Of a stretch of DNA of 64,000 bases, positions 1 to 10,650 are shown piece after piece (the stretch's first letter is position 1; each line of letters begins with the position of its first letter). Source of the DNA: Allosalinactinospora lopnorensis (GTDB lineage: Bacteria; Actinomycetota; Actinomycetes; Streptosporangiales; Streptosporangiaceae); NCBI RefSeq assembly GCF_000981225.1, contig NZ_LAJC01000018.1, positions 18,838-82,837 of the forward strand. Direction: 5' to 3'. A program made the position numbers and the translations under genes. The notes below the pieces were generated by a model. It was not told the DNA's origin. It did no database searches and saw only the letters and a program-made list of their open reading frames with translations.

Positions 1-124
1 CGACTGTTGCGACCTCACTCCGGAATGGCTTGAGGAGGTCTGGCCGGTCGCCGATGCGCGGACGGGAGAGAAGCGGGCGCCGTGACTGTCCGAGGCACCG
101 GTGATGACGTCCTAGGCTGGAGAC

Positions 125-1789
125 ATGCCGGAGTACATCTATACGATGCGCAGCGTGCGCAAGGCGCACGGCGACAAGGTCGTCTTGGACAACGTCTCGG
201 GATCGTTCCTCCCCGGGGCCAAGATCGGTGTCGTGGGTCCCAATGGCGCGGGCAAATCCTCGCTGCTGAAGCTCATGGCCGGCCTCGAACAGCCCTCCAA
301 CGGTGAGGCCCGGCTGATGCCCGGGTACACGGTGGGGCTGCTGGCCCAGGAACCCCGCCTCGATCCGGACAAGACAGTGTTGGAGAACGTCGAGGACGGC
401 GTCGCCGAGACGAAGGCGCTGCTCGCCCGGTTCAACGAGATCGCCGAGAAGATGGCGACGGACTACTCTGATGAACTGCTCGAAGAAATGGGCAAGTTGC
501 AGGAGCAGCTTGACCACCGCGACGCCTGGAACCTCGACAGCCAGCTCAGCCAGGCGATGGACGCCCTGCGCTGCCCGCCCCCGGACGCTGAGGTCTCGAA
601 GCTCTCCGGAGGTGAGAAGCGGCGGGTGGCGCTGTGCAGGCTGCTGTTGGAGCAGCCCGACCTGCTACTGCTGGACGAGCCCACCAACCACCTCGACGCC
701 GAGAGCGTGCAGTGGTTGGAGCAGCACCTGGAGAAGTACCCCGGCACCATCATCGCGATCACGCACGACCGCTACTTCCTCGACAACGTCGCCACGTGGA
801 TCCTGGAACTGGACCGCGGCAAGCTCTACCCCTACGAGGGGAACTACACCACCTACCTCGACACCAAGGCGGCCCGCCTGAAGGTCGAGGGCCAGAAGGA
901 CGCCAAGCGCCAGAAACGGCTGAAGGAAGAGCTCGAATGGGTCCGGTCCAATGCCAAGGCCCGCCAGACCAAGAGCAAGGCCCGCTTGGCACGCTACGAG
1001 GAGATGGCCACCGAGGCCGACCAGAAGCGCAAACTGGACTTCGAGGAGATCCAGATCCCGCCGGGGCCGCGGCTGGGCAGCACAGTGGTGGAGGCGAAGA
1101 ACCTCTCCAAGGGGTTCGACGACCGCATGCTCATCGAGGAACTGAACTTCTCGCTGCCGCCGAACGGCATCGTCGGCGTCATCGGTCCCAACGGTGTCGG
1201 CAAGACGACGCTGTTCAAGATGATCGTCGGTGAGGAGACCCCCGACTCCGGGTCGATCATGATCGGCGACACCGTCAAGATCTCCTACGTCGACCAGTCT
1301 CGGGACCGGATCGCCGGCGACAAGAACGTCTGGGAGGCCATCTCCGATGGCGAGACGTTCATCCAGGTCGGCAACGTCGAGATCCCGAGCCGCGCCTACG
1401 TCGCGGCTTTCGGGTTCAAGGGCTCCGACCAGCAGAAGCCGGCCGGCGTGCTCTCCGGTGGCGAGCGCAACCGGGTGAACCTCGCGCTCACCCTCAAACA
1501 GGGCGGAAACCTGCTGCTGCTGGACGAGCCCACCAACGACCTCGACGTCGACACCTTGGGGTCGCTGGAGAACGCACTGCTGGACTTCCCCGGCTGCGCC
1601 GTCATCACCAGCCACGACCGCTGGTTCCTGGACCGGGTCGCTACGCACATCCTCGCTTGGGAGAACGACGCCAACTGGTTCTGGTTCGAGGGCAACTTCG
1701 ACGCCTACGAGAAGAACAAGATCGAGCGCCTCGGGGCCGAGGCCGCGCGCCCGCACGCGGTCACCCGCCGCAAGCTCACCCGCGGCTGA
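125..1789 (+). CDS. ettA: ABC-F translation factor, EttA type
   Basis: This 554-residue protein has two ATP-binding cassettes and no membrane segment, the hallmark of ABC-F proteins that act on the ribosome. The first Walker A (GPNGAGKSS) is at residues 38-46, with signature LSGGEKRR near 160 and Walker B DEPTNHLD near 185. The second cassette has GPNGVGKTT near 355, LSGGERNR near 442 and DEPTNDLD near 467. A charged linker, rich in Lys and Arg, joins them at about 245-320. Length and motifs match the EttA subgroup, which gates the ribosome according to ATP/ADP. No strong Shine-Dalgarno precedes the ATG; a TAGGCT-like -10 lies about 10 bases upstream, so a leaderless message is possible. Confidence 0.93.
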   Translation: MPEYIYTMRSVRKAHGDKVVLDNVSGSFLPGAKIGVVGPNGAGKSSLLKLMAGLEQPSNGEARLMPGYTVGLLAQEPRLDPDKTVLENVEDGVAETKALLARFNEIAEKMATDYSDELLEEMGKLQEQLDHRDAWNLDSQLSQAMDALRCPPPDAEVSKLSGGEKRRVALCRLLLEQPDLLLLDEPTNHLDAESVQWLEQHLEKYPGTIIAITHDRYFLDNVATWILELDRGKLYPYEGNYTTYLDTKAARLKVEGQKDAKRQKRLKEELEWVRSNAKARQTKSKARLARYEEMATEADQKRKLDFEEIQIPPGPRLGSTVVEAKNLSKGFDDRMLIEELNFSLPPNGIVGVIGPNGVGKTTLFKMIVGEETPDSGSIMIGDTVKISYVDQSRDRIAGDKNVWEAISDGETFIQVGNVEIPSRAYVAAFGFKGSDQQKPAGVLSGGERNRVNLALTLKQGGNLLLLDEPTNDLDVDTLGSLENALLDFPGCAVITSHDRWFLDRVATHILAWENDANWFWFEGNFDAYEKNKIERLGAEAARPHAVTRRKLTRG

Positions 1790-1941
1790 CCCGGTGGCCG
1801 GTCGGACCAGGGGCCCGTCCGGCAGGTCCTTTGTCCGGCGGCCCGAGGGCGCGGCGCACTCCCCGGACAGGGCCGTTCCGCGGCGGTTCCGCCCCGGGTG
1901 GTCGCCTCGCGCGCCGTCAGGACATAAGCTGGCAGGCGATT

Positions 1942-2454
1942 ATGAGTTTCGCGCGCGATGACAGTGAAGCCCAAGTGACCTTCTACGAGGCCGTTGGCGG
2001 GGAAGAGACCTTCGTCCGCCTTGTCCGCCGGTTCTATGAGGGCGTCGCCGAGGATCCCGTCCTGCGCCCGCTCTACCCTGGCGACGACCTCGGCCCCGCC
2101 GAGGAGCGGCTGCGCCTGTTCCTCATGCAGTACTGGGGAGGTCCCCGCACCTACAGCGAGCAGCGCGGACATCCCCGGTTGCGGATGCGGCACGCCCCTT
2201 TCCGGGTCGGGGCCCAGGAGCGCGACCGCTGGCTGGCGCATATGCGCGCGGCGATGGACGGCATCGCACTCCCCGCCGCGCTCGACCGGCAGATGTGGGA
2301 GTACATGGTCATGGCGGCGCACAGCATGGTCAACGTCTCCGAGGAGACCATGCAGACGGCGGCTCCGGTGGCCGACTCCGCACCGGCGGCGGGGGCCGGC
2401 GATTCCGGCGGCGATGACGGGGACGGGCCCATCCGGATCTCGCTGCAGCCCTGA
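1942..2454 (+). CDS. glbO: Group II truncated haemoglobin (GlbO-like)
   Basis: This 170-residue haem protein is predicted to bind oxygen or nitric oxide in the cytoplasm. The globin core covers residues 10-125. Proximal His84 lies in RMRHAPF, Tyr32 in RFYEG fits position B10, and Trp97 in RDRWLAH fits the G8 tryptophan typical of group II. The last 45 residues are a Pro/Ala/Asp/Gly-rich tail with no globin counterpart. The ATG at 1942 is chosen because the globin fold starts soon after it; the open frame continues upstream without similarity. Neighbours are an ABC-F gene and a convergent MFS gene, giving no pathway hint. Confidence 0.9.
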   Translation: MSFARDDSEAQVTFYEAVGGEETFVRLVRRFYEGVAEDPVLRPLYPGDDLGPAEERLRLFLMQYWGGPRTYSEQRGHPRLRMRHAPFRVGAQERDRWLAHMRAAMDGIALPAALDRQMWEYMVMAAHSMVNVSEETMQTAAPVADSAPAAGAGDSGGDDGDGPIRISLQP

Positions 2455-2575
2455 CGAACCGGCCGGCCCCGAGGCCTCCTGGACTTTCCGTGAGGTGCCC
2501 CGACTCCCGTTGGGGTACTCGGCGAGGGGCGGCACGTGGTCCGCGATAAGGCGCTCCGCCGGGTGACGGATCGCG

Positions 2576-3741
2576 TCACCGCCGGGCGATCGGTACGGCG
2601 ACGATGGCCGCCGCGCAGAAGGCGGCGGACACGGCGAACACGGGGGACAGCCCGTACCAGTGGATCACCACCGCCATCATGAACGGTGTGAGCATGCTGC
2701 TGAGAGCCTGGAGCGAGTTCTGCGCCGCCATCGCCCGCCCCGCCCAGGGCAGCCCCGCGGTCTCGGCCACGGAGGTGAACGTCAGACCGTTGTGACTCAT
2801 CGAAAGCACCACGCAGGCCAGGAGCAGTGGCACTCCCGCGACCGGCAGTACGAGCGGGCTCAGGGACAGCAGGAGCAGGGCCGCGCCGGAGACCGCCGCG
2901 ATGGTGCGCACGGGCCGCAGCCGGCTGCCCACACGATCCGACCACACCCCCAGCAGCAGCCGGGACGCCGCCCCCGGGACCTGGGCGACCGCGAGGACGG
3001 CGCCGGCGGCCGGTGCGCTCCATCCGTGCTCCTGGACGAGGTAGACCAGCGCGTACGTCATAACGGTGAACTGCGGAACCCCTAGCAGCATGGACGCCCC
3101 GTGGACCCGCCAGATGGTCGGATGCCGGTAGGGGGAAGCGGGCCGAGACGCGGTCGCCGGCCCGGGATCGGTCCCCTTCTGCCGCGGCGTGGCGGTCAGA
3201 ACCGCCACCAGGGGCGCCATGACCATGGCGAGGGCGGCGGGCAGCAGCATCGCTCCAGTGAATCCCCAGTGAGCGGCGGCGATGGGGAGCGCGGCGGCTG
3301 ACAGCGCTATTCCCAGAGGCTGGGCCGTCTGCCGTATCCCCATCGCCAGACCCCGCTCGCGCATGGTGAACCAGCCGAGGATCAGCCGGCCGCTGGCGGC
3401 GTTCACCGGACCGGCGGCGGCGCCCACGAGAACCAGCACGGCGCCGGCCCCGATCGGACCCTCCGCCGTGTTGAGCAGGCCGAGGAAGAACGCTGTCAGG
3501 AGCAGGCTGGCCGTCATCGTGAACCGCTCGCCGTAGCGGTCGATGATCACTCCCCAGCCAGGAGCGTCAGCAGCAGCCCCAGGCTGGACAACCCGGCCAG
3601 CGTTCCGGCCTGCGCGGTCGTCAGGTCGTAGGCGACGCGCAGTTCGGGGAGGACGAACGGGACGCCGAACAGCGCGCTCACGCTCGCGATCTGGGCCACG
3701 AGCGCAACAGCTAGGATCACCCAACGATTCCGCGTGCTCAC
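2576..3741 (-). CDS. MFS transporter, interrupted by one frameshift near 3550
   Basis: This is a major facilitator superfamily permease of about 388 residues once repaired. The N-terminal 65 residues (TM1, TM2 and the start of the A-like loop) are in one frame and the rest in another. Adding one base within the Ala-Trp codons near 3550 restores LLTLLAWGVIIDRYGER, the standard MFS loop between TM2 and TM3 with an acidic-Arg motif. About 12 hydrophobic segments follow. The substrate cannot be read from the sequence; the fold resembles small-molecule or cyanate-type exporters. The GTG at 3741 is the likely start. I think the break is a base-call error, because both halves are otherwise intact. 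Confidence 0.8.
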
Positions 3742-3924
3742 CGGGCCAGCGTAGTGACCGCAGTCGCTCCTGCTCACAGTGGGGAAAGAAACAGCGAGGC
3801 AGTGTGTCCGGCCCCCACAGCGCCGAGGTCCTCCCCGGCGGAGCCGGGAGCGCGGAGCCGGCTTTCCGACGGCCGTCTGAGGCCCATGGGGAGGAAGCGC
3901 ACCCCGCCGTTCCCTGGCGGGGCG

Positions 3925-4452
3925 CTAACCGTGCAGGTAACCCCGCAGGTATTCCCGCTCGCTCTCATCGAGGCGGCGAATCCCCTGGGTCTGCGGATCG
4001 AAGCCCACCAGGACCGAGATCGCCTTCAGATAGACCGTGTCGGGGTCGCGGACCTCGTAGGCCAGCGTGAAGCTGGCGTTCTTCACCTCGGTCACCCAGG
4101 TCTCCACCCGGACCGGTTCCCGGCGCAGCAGCAGCGGCCGCACGTAGTCCACCTCGTGCCGGGCGACCACCAGGCGGCCCATCCTGGACGCCCCGTCGAT
4201 CTCGCTGTCCCAGTGCAGGAACGAGACACGGGCGTCCTCCAGGTACGTCAGCATCCGCACATTGTTGACGTGGTTCAGCGGGTCGAGGTCGGCGAACCGG
4301 ATATGCGCGAAGTGGAGGTGCCTTCGAGGCCCGCCGTTCCCGCTGCGGTCCCCCGCACCGCGGTCAACGCGCTCCCTCGCCGTGGCCTCTGTCACTGTTC
4401 TCATCCCTTCTCGGCCATGGCCTGTGTCGATGGTGGCCAGTGTCGCAAACAC
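3925..4452 (-). CDS. Acyl-CoA thioesterase, hotdog fold (4HBT)
   Basis: This 175-residue single hotdog-domain protein is likely to hydrolyse an acyl-CoA or acyl-carrier thioester in the cytoplasm. The family's active-site region appears as RFADLDPLNHVNN, with the Asp and the following HVNN expected for YbgC/FadM-type 4HBT enzymes. It is followed by the long hydrophobic helix and the strand pattern of the fold. The first 40 residues are poorly conserved and the start is uncertain: GTG 4452 gives the full frame, and ATG 4404 is an alternative with AGAAGGG almost touching it. It lies upstream of the prolyl oligopeptidase gene on the opposite side of a short gap. Confidence 0.82.
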   Translation of the reverse strand: MFATLATIDTGHGREGMRTVTEATARERVDRGAGDRSGNGGPRRHLHFAHIRFADLDPLNHVNNVRMLTYLEDARVSFLHWDSEIDGASRMGRLVVARHEVDYVRPLLLRREPVRVETWVTEVKNASFTLAYEVRDPDTVYLKAISVLVGFDPQTQGIRRLDESEREYLRGYLHG

Positions 4453-4476
4453 GGTGCTCTACGCGGTGCTCCGCCC

Positions 4477-6583
4477 TCAGCGTTCGTCGCCCGCAGCCAC
4501 GCGCAACCCCGTGTAGTGGGCGAGGAAGGCCATCTGGTCGGCGCTGAGCCGGACGCTGCGGCTCACCGCGCGGGAACTGTGCCCCACGTCGGTCTCCCTG
4601 CGCAGCACGACGGGGCGGTCGCCGATGGGAGCCGCGGTGGCGTACTGCATGGCGGCGCACATCTTGCGTGCGTGCAGCGGATCGACACGGGTGTCGTTTT
4701 CGAAGACGGTGAACAGCGTCGCCGGGTAGCGTACCCCCTCGCGCACGTTGTGGTACGGGGAGTAGGCCAGCAGCCAGCCGAGCGCTTCGGGGTCGTCGGC
4801 GCTGCCGTACTCGACGTTCCACAGCTGGCCCAGACCGAAGTGCTCGTAGCGCACCATGTCCAGTAACGGAGCCGAGCACACAGCGGCGGCGAACAGTTCG
4901 GGGCGCTGGGTGGTCACCGCGCCGACCAGCAACCCACCGTTGCTGCCGCCCATGACCGCGAGCCGGTCGGCGGCCGTCACACCGGTGGCGATCAGGTGCT
5001 CCGCCGCGCTGGCGCAGTCGTCGAACACGTTCTGCTTCTCGCCGAGCATCCCCCGCGATGCCACTCCTCGCCCTCTTCCAGGCCGCCGCGCAGACCGGCG
5101 ACCGCATAGACCCCGCCGGCCCGCACCCAGGCCAGGATCGTCGCCGAGTAGCCGGGGGTGAGCGAGATCGAGAACCCCCCGTAGCCGTACAGGATGGCCG
5201 GGCGCGGTCCGTCCATGTCGGGGGGTGAGACCACCAGCATCCGCACCGGGGTGCCGTCACGCGAGGTGTAGGTGACCTGCTCAGTGCGTACCTCCGGCAG
5301 GTCCAGCGTGCCCGGCGCCGACTCCCAGAGGGCGACCTCGCCGGTCCGGGCGTCGTAGCGGTACACCGCACTGGGGGAGGTGTTGTCGGTGTAGTTGAAC
5401 CACGCCTCGTGGCCGCCTTCGGGGCGCTCCAGGAGCCCGCCGACCGAGCCCAGGCCGGGGAGCGGGACCGTGCCCTTCCGTTCCCCGGCCACCAGGTCGT
5501 GCACGGTGACCTCGCTGACCGCGTGGCGCCGCCAGGAGGCCAGCATCACCGGGCGTTCCAGCTCCGGGCCGTCCAGGATGGCGAAACCGCTGAGAACCGC
5601 GTCGGAGTCGGCGGCGATGAGGGTGCGCCAGTGGTCGTAGCCCGGCGTTGTCGGGTCGGTCACACACACTCGTCCCCGCGGCGCGTCGCGGTCGGTGAAA
5701 AGGTAGAGGCGCCCGTCACGCCCGACATAGGGCCAGGCCAGGGCGTCCACCTCCTCCTGGATCGCGGTGAACTGAGGGGCCTCCGGTCCGGTCTCGTGCA
5801 GGTCGGCGATCCAGGCGTCGTTGCGCGAGGCGGTGCCCTTGGTGCAGTCGATCAGCAGCCACCGGCCGTCCCGGCTGACCGAGACCCCGTAGTAGCTGAT
5901 CTTGTCGCGTCCCTTCCCGAAGATCAGTACGTCCTCGTCGACGGGAGTACCGACCCGGTGCAGGTAGACGCGCCGGTGGTACTGCTCCTCCCTTCGGGGA
6001 CCTCCTCCTCCGGCAGCCGCCGTACGTAGAGGAACGCCGCCTCTCCGGGCAGCCACGCGATGGGGGAGTATCGGCAGCGGTCGATCGGACCATCAACGTT
6101 CTCGCCGGTGGCGACGTCCATGACCCACAGCAGCGACTCCTCGTCGCCCCCCTTGGAGAGCTGGTAGGCGAGCAGCCGTCCTTCACGGTCGGGGCGCCAC
6201 GAATCAAGGGTGGTGGCGCCGCTGGGATCGAGCGCCGTCGGATCGATGAGGATGCGTTCGGTGCCGCTATCGGGCGCCACGGTGATCAGGACCCCGTGCT
6301 CCTGGTCGGCGGTGCGCCGGGTGAAGAACCTGCGGCCTTCGCGCCAGACCGGTGCGCCGACGAATCCCGCGCCCATGAGTTCCCGGATCCGCTCGCCGAA
6401 CCAGTCGCGGGCCGGCAGCTCTTCGGCGACAGCCGCGAAGAGGGAGTCCTGGGCGGCCGACCATTCCTTGGTCCGGGGGGAGTCGGGGTCTTCCAGCCAG
6501 CGGTAGGGATCGTCGATCTCGCGCCCGTGCAGAGTCTCGGTGAGCTTCACACGTTCGGCGATGGGATAGCGGCGTTCAGGCAT
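4477..6583 (-). CDS. Prolyl oligopeptidase (S9A), interrupted by two frameshifts
   Basis: This cytoplasmic serine peptidase of about 700 residues cleaves short peptides after proline. The N-terminal DPYRWLEDPDSP segment is the family signature, a beta-propeller follows, and the C-terminal hydrolase domain holds the nucleophile in GGSNGG, the Asp in FENDTRVDP and the His in DVGHSS. The gene is split over three frames. One added base near 5997, in a G run after VPEG, and one near 5058, in Arg-Arg before GMLGEKQ, restores a continuous protein. All catalytic residues are present, so I treat it as functional with base-call errors. The ATG at 6583 has a TAGAGT box about 9 bases upstream and no Shine-Dalgarno, suggesting a leaderless transcript. 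Confidence 0.87.
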
Positions 6584-6880
6584 GCCTAAGACTCTATCCA
6601 CCCGTATCAGGGCGGTTCACCGGACGAAGGACCGGCTGCCTGATGGTGTATTTCAGGTGCTATTTCGATGGCGCGGCGAAAATTGGGGTGGCGGCGGAGC
6701 GGTCCGACCAAGCAAACTGAATGCGGGACGTTACTCGGCGGGAACCCACCCACGGGAGGTCCGTGTGGCAAAACGTGCAGAGCCGGCCGTATGGCCGGTA
6801 CAAAGGGAGGTCTCCTGGCTGGCCGATCGGCTGGCCGGGGAAGAGACACAGCCGTTCGGCGCGACGGCTCAGGAGAAGCC

Positions 6881-7426
6881 ATGAGCGCCGGGCGCGGTAC
6901 GGAGGGTGGCCCAGCCCACCGTCACGTGCTGTTGCTCAACGCCAGCTATGAACCATTGACGACCGTACCGCTGCGCAGGGCGATTCTTCTGGTGCTGCGG
7001 GAAAAGGCCGAAGTCGTGCACGGCGACGCCGCGGGTGCCGTCCTGCACTCGGCCACCACGGCTCTGTCCGTACCGTCGGTGATCCGGCTCCGGCGCTACA
7101 TCCGCGTTCCCTACCGCAGACGGGTGCCGCTCACCCGGGTGGCGCTCATGCGGCGGGACGGCCACCACTGTGGTTACTGCGGAAAACGGGCCGAGACCAT
7201 CGACCACGTCATCCCGCGCAGCCGCGGTGGAGCGCATGTGTGGGAGAACGTCGTGGCCTCCTGCAAGTCCTGCAACCACCGTAAGGCCGACCGCCTTCTG
7301 GACGAACTGGGATGGAAGCTGAACGTCACACCCAAGGTTCCGCGGGGTCTGCACTGGCGGCTCATCAACGGTGAGCACCATGGCGACCCCCAATGGGCGC
7401 CGTACATGGCCAAGCAGGCGGCTTAG
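6881..7426 (+). CDS. HNH endonuclease family protein
   Basis: This 181-residue protein belongs to a housekeeping-like HNH family widespread in actinobacteria. The N-terminal half begins with the conserved VLLLNASYEPL segment, which precedes the nuclease in this family. The HNH core spans residues 95-135: Cys97 and Cys100, His109 in DHVIPRSRGG, Asn123 and Cys128/Cys131, giving a complete metal-binding betabeta-alpha motif. The family's physiological target is not established. The ATG at 6881 follows AGGAGA at a good distance. The 280-base gap upstream, back to the divergent peptidase gene, shows no gene. Confidence 0.88.
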   Translation: MSAGRGTEGGPAHRHVLLLNASYEPLTTVPLRRAILLVLREKAEVVHGDAAGAVLHSATTALSVPSVIRLRRYIRVPYRRRVPLTRVALMRRDGHHCGYCGKRAETIDHVIPRSRGGAHVWENVVASCKSCNHRKADRLLDELGWKLNVTPKVPRGLHWRLINGEHHGDPQWAPYMAKQAA

Positions 7427-7511
7427 CCGCACATGGCGCCCGGGGCGCCGGGGTGTGCCCGGTTCCCCGGGGCCGGATACGGCCGGCGCGGCCTTCGTCG
7501 TATCCGGGGAG

Positions 7512-9371
7512 TCACTCCACCTGGCTGACGTCCCGCGCGGCCCCGGTCGAGGCCGAGGTGGCCATGGCGGCGTACGCACGCAGCGCCGCCGTCACCGGGC
7601 GCTCCCGGTCCCTGGGGCGGAACCCGCCGAGTTCCTTGAGCAGCCGCTCGCGCCGCGCCGCCAGCTCGTCCTCGCTGATCTCCAGGGCAATGCCCCGGTT
7701 GGGGATGTCGATGCTGATGACATCACCGTCCTCCACCAGGGCGATGTCGCCCCCGGCACCCGCCTCAGGGGAGGCGTGGCCGATGGAGAGCCCCGATGTC
7801 CCGCCCGAGAAGCGGCCGTCGGTAACGAGGGCGCATGCCTTGCCCAGGCCGCGGCCCTTCAGGAAGCTGGTGGGGTAGAGCATCTCCTGCATACCGGGGC
7901 CGCCCTTGGGCCCCTCGTAGCGGATGACCACGACGTCCCCGGGCTCGACCCGCTTGTTCAGGATGCCGTCGACGGCCTCCTCCTGGCTCTCGAAGACCTT
8001 GGCCGGGCCGCTGAACGTCCACAGCTCCTCCTCGACACCCGCTGTCTTCACGATGGCGCCGTCGGGGGCGAGGTTGCCGAAGAGCACCGCGAGACCGCCG
8101 TCGGCGGTGTAGGCGTGCTCGACGCTGCGGATGCAGCCGGACTCCCGGTCGGTGTCTAGGCTGTCCCAGCGGACGTCCTGGGAGTAGGCCTTGGTGGTGC
8201 GCTTTCCTCCGGGGGCGGCGTGGAACAGCTCCACGGCCTCCGGGAGCACCTGGTCGGAGATGATGTCCCACTGGGCCAGGTACTCGCCCACCGTCTGCCC
8301 GTGGACCGTGGGCAGCGAGGTGTCGAGCAGTCCGCCGCGCGCCAGTTCGCCCAGGATCGAGGGAATGCCTCCGGCGCGGTGGACATCCTCGATGTGGTAC
8401 TTGTCGGTGTTCGGCGCGACCTTGCACAGGCAGGGGACCCGCCGCGACACTTCGTTGATCTCGGGAAGGCCGAAGTCCACGCCGGCCTCGGTGGCCGCGG
8501 CCAGCAGGTGCAGGATCGTGTTGGTGGAGCCCCCCATGGCGACATCGAGCGCCATGGCGTTGCCGAAGGCCTCGGGGGTCGCTATCGACAGCGGCAGCAC
8601 CGAGTCGTCGTCGTCCTCGTAGTAGCGCCGCGCGGCCTGGACCACCAACCGCCCGGCGTCCTCGTAGAGTCTCTTGCGGGCGACGTGGGTCGCCAGAACG
8701 CTGCCGTTGCCCGGCAACGCGAGCCCGATCGCCTCGGTCAGGCAGTTCATCGAGTTGGCGGTGAACATCCCCGAGCAGGAGCCGCATGTGGGGCAGGCGT
8801 TCTCCTCCATCTCGTCGAGCTCCTCCTGGGAGACGCTCTCGTCGGCGGAGGCGATCATCGGGTTGATCAGGTCGAGCTTGCGGACCCTGGTGGCCGTGCC
8901 GTCGACGACGGTGACCTTGCCCGCCTCCATCGGACCGCCCGAGACGAACACCGTGGGGACGTTCAGCCGCATAGCCGCGAGCAGCATGCCAGGAGTGATC
9001 TTGTCGCAGTTGGACACGCAGACCAGCGCGTCGGCGCAGTGGGCGTTGACCATGTACTCGACCGCGTCGGCGATCATCTCGCGGCTGGGCAGCGAGTAGA
9101 GCATGCCGCCGTGGCCCATGGCGATGCCGTCGTCGACCGCGATGGTGTTGAACTCGCGAGGGATGCCTCCGGCCTCGCGCACGGCACCCGCCACGACGTC
9201 GGCCACCTCGCGGAGGTGGACGTGGCCGGGAACGAACTGGGTGAAGCTGTTGGCTACCGCGACGATCGGCTTGCCGAAGTCCTCCCGTTCCACACCGGTG
9301 GCGCGCATGAGGGCGCGCGCGCCGGCCATGTTCCTGCCATGGGTGACCGTGCGTGAGCGTAGCGCGGGCAT
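7512..9371 (-). CDS. ilvD: Dihydroxy-acid dehydratase
   Basis: This 619-residue enzyme dehydrates 2,3-dihydroxy-isovalerate and its C6 homologue in branched-chain amino-acid synthesis. Family motifs are intact: [12 protein letters not shown] and [18 protein letters not shown] hold the iron-sulfur-binding cysteines, with GGSTNT and [15 protein letters not shown] downstream. The ATG at 9371 is preferred because GGGAG lies 8 bases upstream; in-frame starts at 9386 and 9413 would add a non-conserved extension. It stands alone with no other ilv or leu gene nearby. I found no leader-peptide attenuator in the roughly 290 bases upstream, before the NERD gene. Confidence 0.96.
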   Translation of the reverse strand: MPALRSRTVTHGRNMAGARALMRATGVEREDFGKPIVAVANSFTQFVPGHVHLREVADVVAGAVREAGGIPREFNTIAVDDGIAMGHGGMLYSLPSREMIADAVEYMVNAHCADALVCVSNCDKITPGMLLAAMRLNVPTVFVSGGPMEAGKVTVVDGTATRVRKLDLINPMIASADESVSQEELDEMEENACPTCGSCSGMFTANSMNCLTEAIGLALPGNGSVLATHVARKRLYEDAGRLVVQAARRYYEDDDDSVLPLSIATPEAFGNAMALDVAMGGSTNTILHLLAAATEAGVDFGLPEINEVSRRVPCLCKVAPNTDKYHIEDVHRAGGIPSILGELARGGLLDTSLPTVHGQTVGEYLAQWDIISDQVLPEAVELFHAAPGGKRTTKAYSQDVRWDSLDTDRESGCIRSVEHAYTADGGLAVLFGNLAPDGAIVKTAGVEEELWTFSGPAKVFESQEEAVDGILNKRVEPGDVVVIRYEGPKGGPGMQEMLYPTSFLKGRGLGKACALVTDGRFSGGTSGLSIGHASPEAGAGGDIALVEDGDVISIDIPNRGIALEISEDELAARRERLLKELGGFRPRDRERPVTAALRAYAAMATSASTGAARDVSQVE

Positions 9372-9662
9372 GGGGTGAACTCCCATCGAGACGAACGTGA
9401 ACCGGGCGCCCAAGGTAGGCCGGGGTACGGCCAGGGCTGCAAGGGTCGCGGTCGCCGGCCCTCGCCTTTGGGCGGATATGGATGCCGTTCCTTCCGATGG
9501 TAGCCCGGAAACGGCCTGCTCGCGTCCCGGACTCCGGGGACCAGCGGCCCAGGCGGCGCACGTTCCGAAACCAGGAGACCCCGGCGGTACCCCCGGACGC
9601 GGAATGGGCTGCGGTGTCGGCGGAGGGCGCCCGCCTGATGCCCGGCGCGGGTTCAGCAGGGC

Positions 9663-10460
9663 TCAGTAGCGCGCCGGGAGGACCTTCTTGGCGGCCTGGT
9701 AGATCTCCGTGATCTCGTCCTCGCTCAGCCGGTCACTGCCGCTGCGCAGCCACTTGCGGACCTTGGTTCCGCTGATGATGTCGACCCCGCGCAGGCGGTG
9801 GCTGTCCCACGGCATGGTCGGCCCGTAGATCGCCAGCGACGCGCGGACCTTGATGTCGCGGCCCACTTCCTCACTGATGAGCCGCTCGGCGGTGCGGGCC
9901 TCCTCCAGAGCTTCGTCGATGCGCTCGTTCTTGGAGAAGCGGCCGTGGTAGAGCTTCTCCAGCTTGTTCCGGAGGGGGAGCCGCCGATCCCAGGACTCGG
10001 AGTCGATCGAGAACGCTCCCCGGCGCCCGACGATGAAGTGGTCGATCTGCCCGTTCCCGCCGGGGATCCCCCGTGCGTGCAGCACCCGGTAGCCGAGCCG
10101 CTTCATGACCTTGAGCTGGGCCTCGGTTCGTCTTTGCGCCGCTGAGGGCGTGCGCCACCGCGGTACCTCGGACTGGCGGCGCGCGGAACGGACGGTGAAG
10201 GCGATGACGGTGGCGATGGCGAACGTGGCCCCGATGCGCCAGTCGGCCGTGAGGAGGCCCACGGCCAACCCCACCGCCGCCGCGGCACCGCCACGGATCA
10301 CCCACCGCCGCCCCGACTCTGAGGACACCAGGGCAGCGTACGTTTTCCGGGGTCCCGCGGAGCCCCCGGAGCTTTCGCCGCGGCCACCTACGAAAGGCGA
10401 TGCGTTCGCCGTCCCGCTCTGCTGTTGGTCGCCGTCTTGGAGTCTGGTCGCCGATTCCAC
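9663..10460 (-). CDS. Membrane-anchored NERD-domain protein
   Basis: This 265-residue protein begins with a Gly/Ser/Gln-rich cytoplasmic stretch and has two closely spaced hydrophobic segments at about 56-70 and 74-90. A NERD (nuclease-related) domain follows at about 105-180. The conserved NERD core is seen in GNGQIDHFIVGRRGAFSID with a downstream basic segment. NERD domains resemble endonuclease folds, but most family members have no proven activity. The C-terminal 85 residues (KVRASLAIYGPTMPW onward) are characteristic of the actinobacterial version. It lies downstream of, and reads in the same direction as, nothing obvious, so function is open. Confidence 0.8.
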   Translation of the reverse strand: MESATRLQDGDQQQSGTANASPFVGGRGESSGGSAGPRKTYAALVSSESGRRWVIRGGAAAAVGLAVGLLTADWRIGATFAIATVIAFTVRSARRQSEVPRWRTPSAAQRRTEAQLKVMKRLGYRVLHARGIPGGNGQIDHFIVGRRGAFSIDSESWDRRLPLRNKLEKLYHGRFSKNERIDEALEEARTAERLISEEVGRDIKVRASLAIYGPTMPWDSHRLRGVDIISGTKVRKWLRSGSDRLSEDEITEIYQAAKKVLPARY

Positions 10461-10650
10461 GCACAGAAGGGTAGTTCGATCCGTATGCGAGTCCTAGCCC
10501 ATTGAATCTCACACTTTTCTTTCCCCGAGTGGTCCGAATGTCACGTGTCCGGCGGCCGACTCCGGGGAATAACTAGTCTTTTCCACCTCTCTAGAGATGT
10601 TTCGGCCGGCCGGGCCTCCGGTCCGGCAGGGGACCCACTAGCCTCAGCAC

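Noticed and set aside
9372..9662. Attenuator or leader peptide for ilvD
   Set aside because: No run of branched-chain codons and no alternative hairpins were seen.
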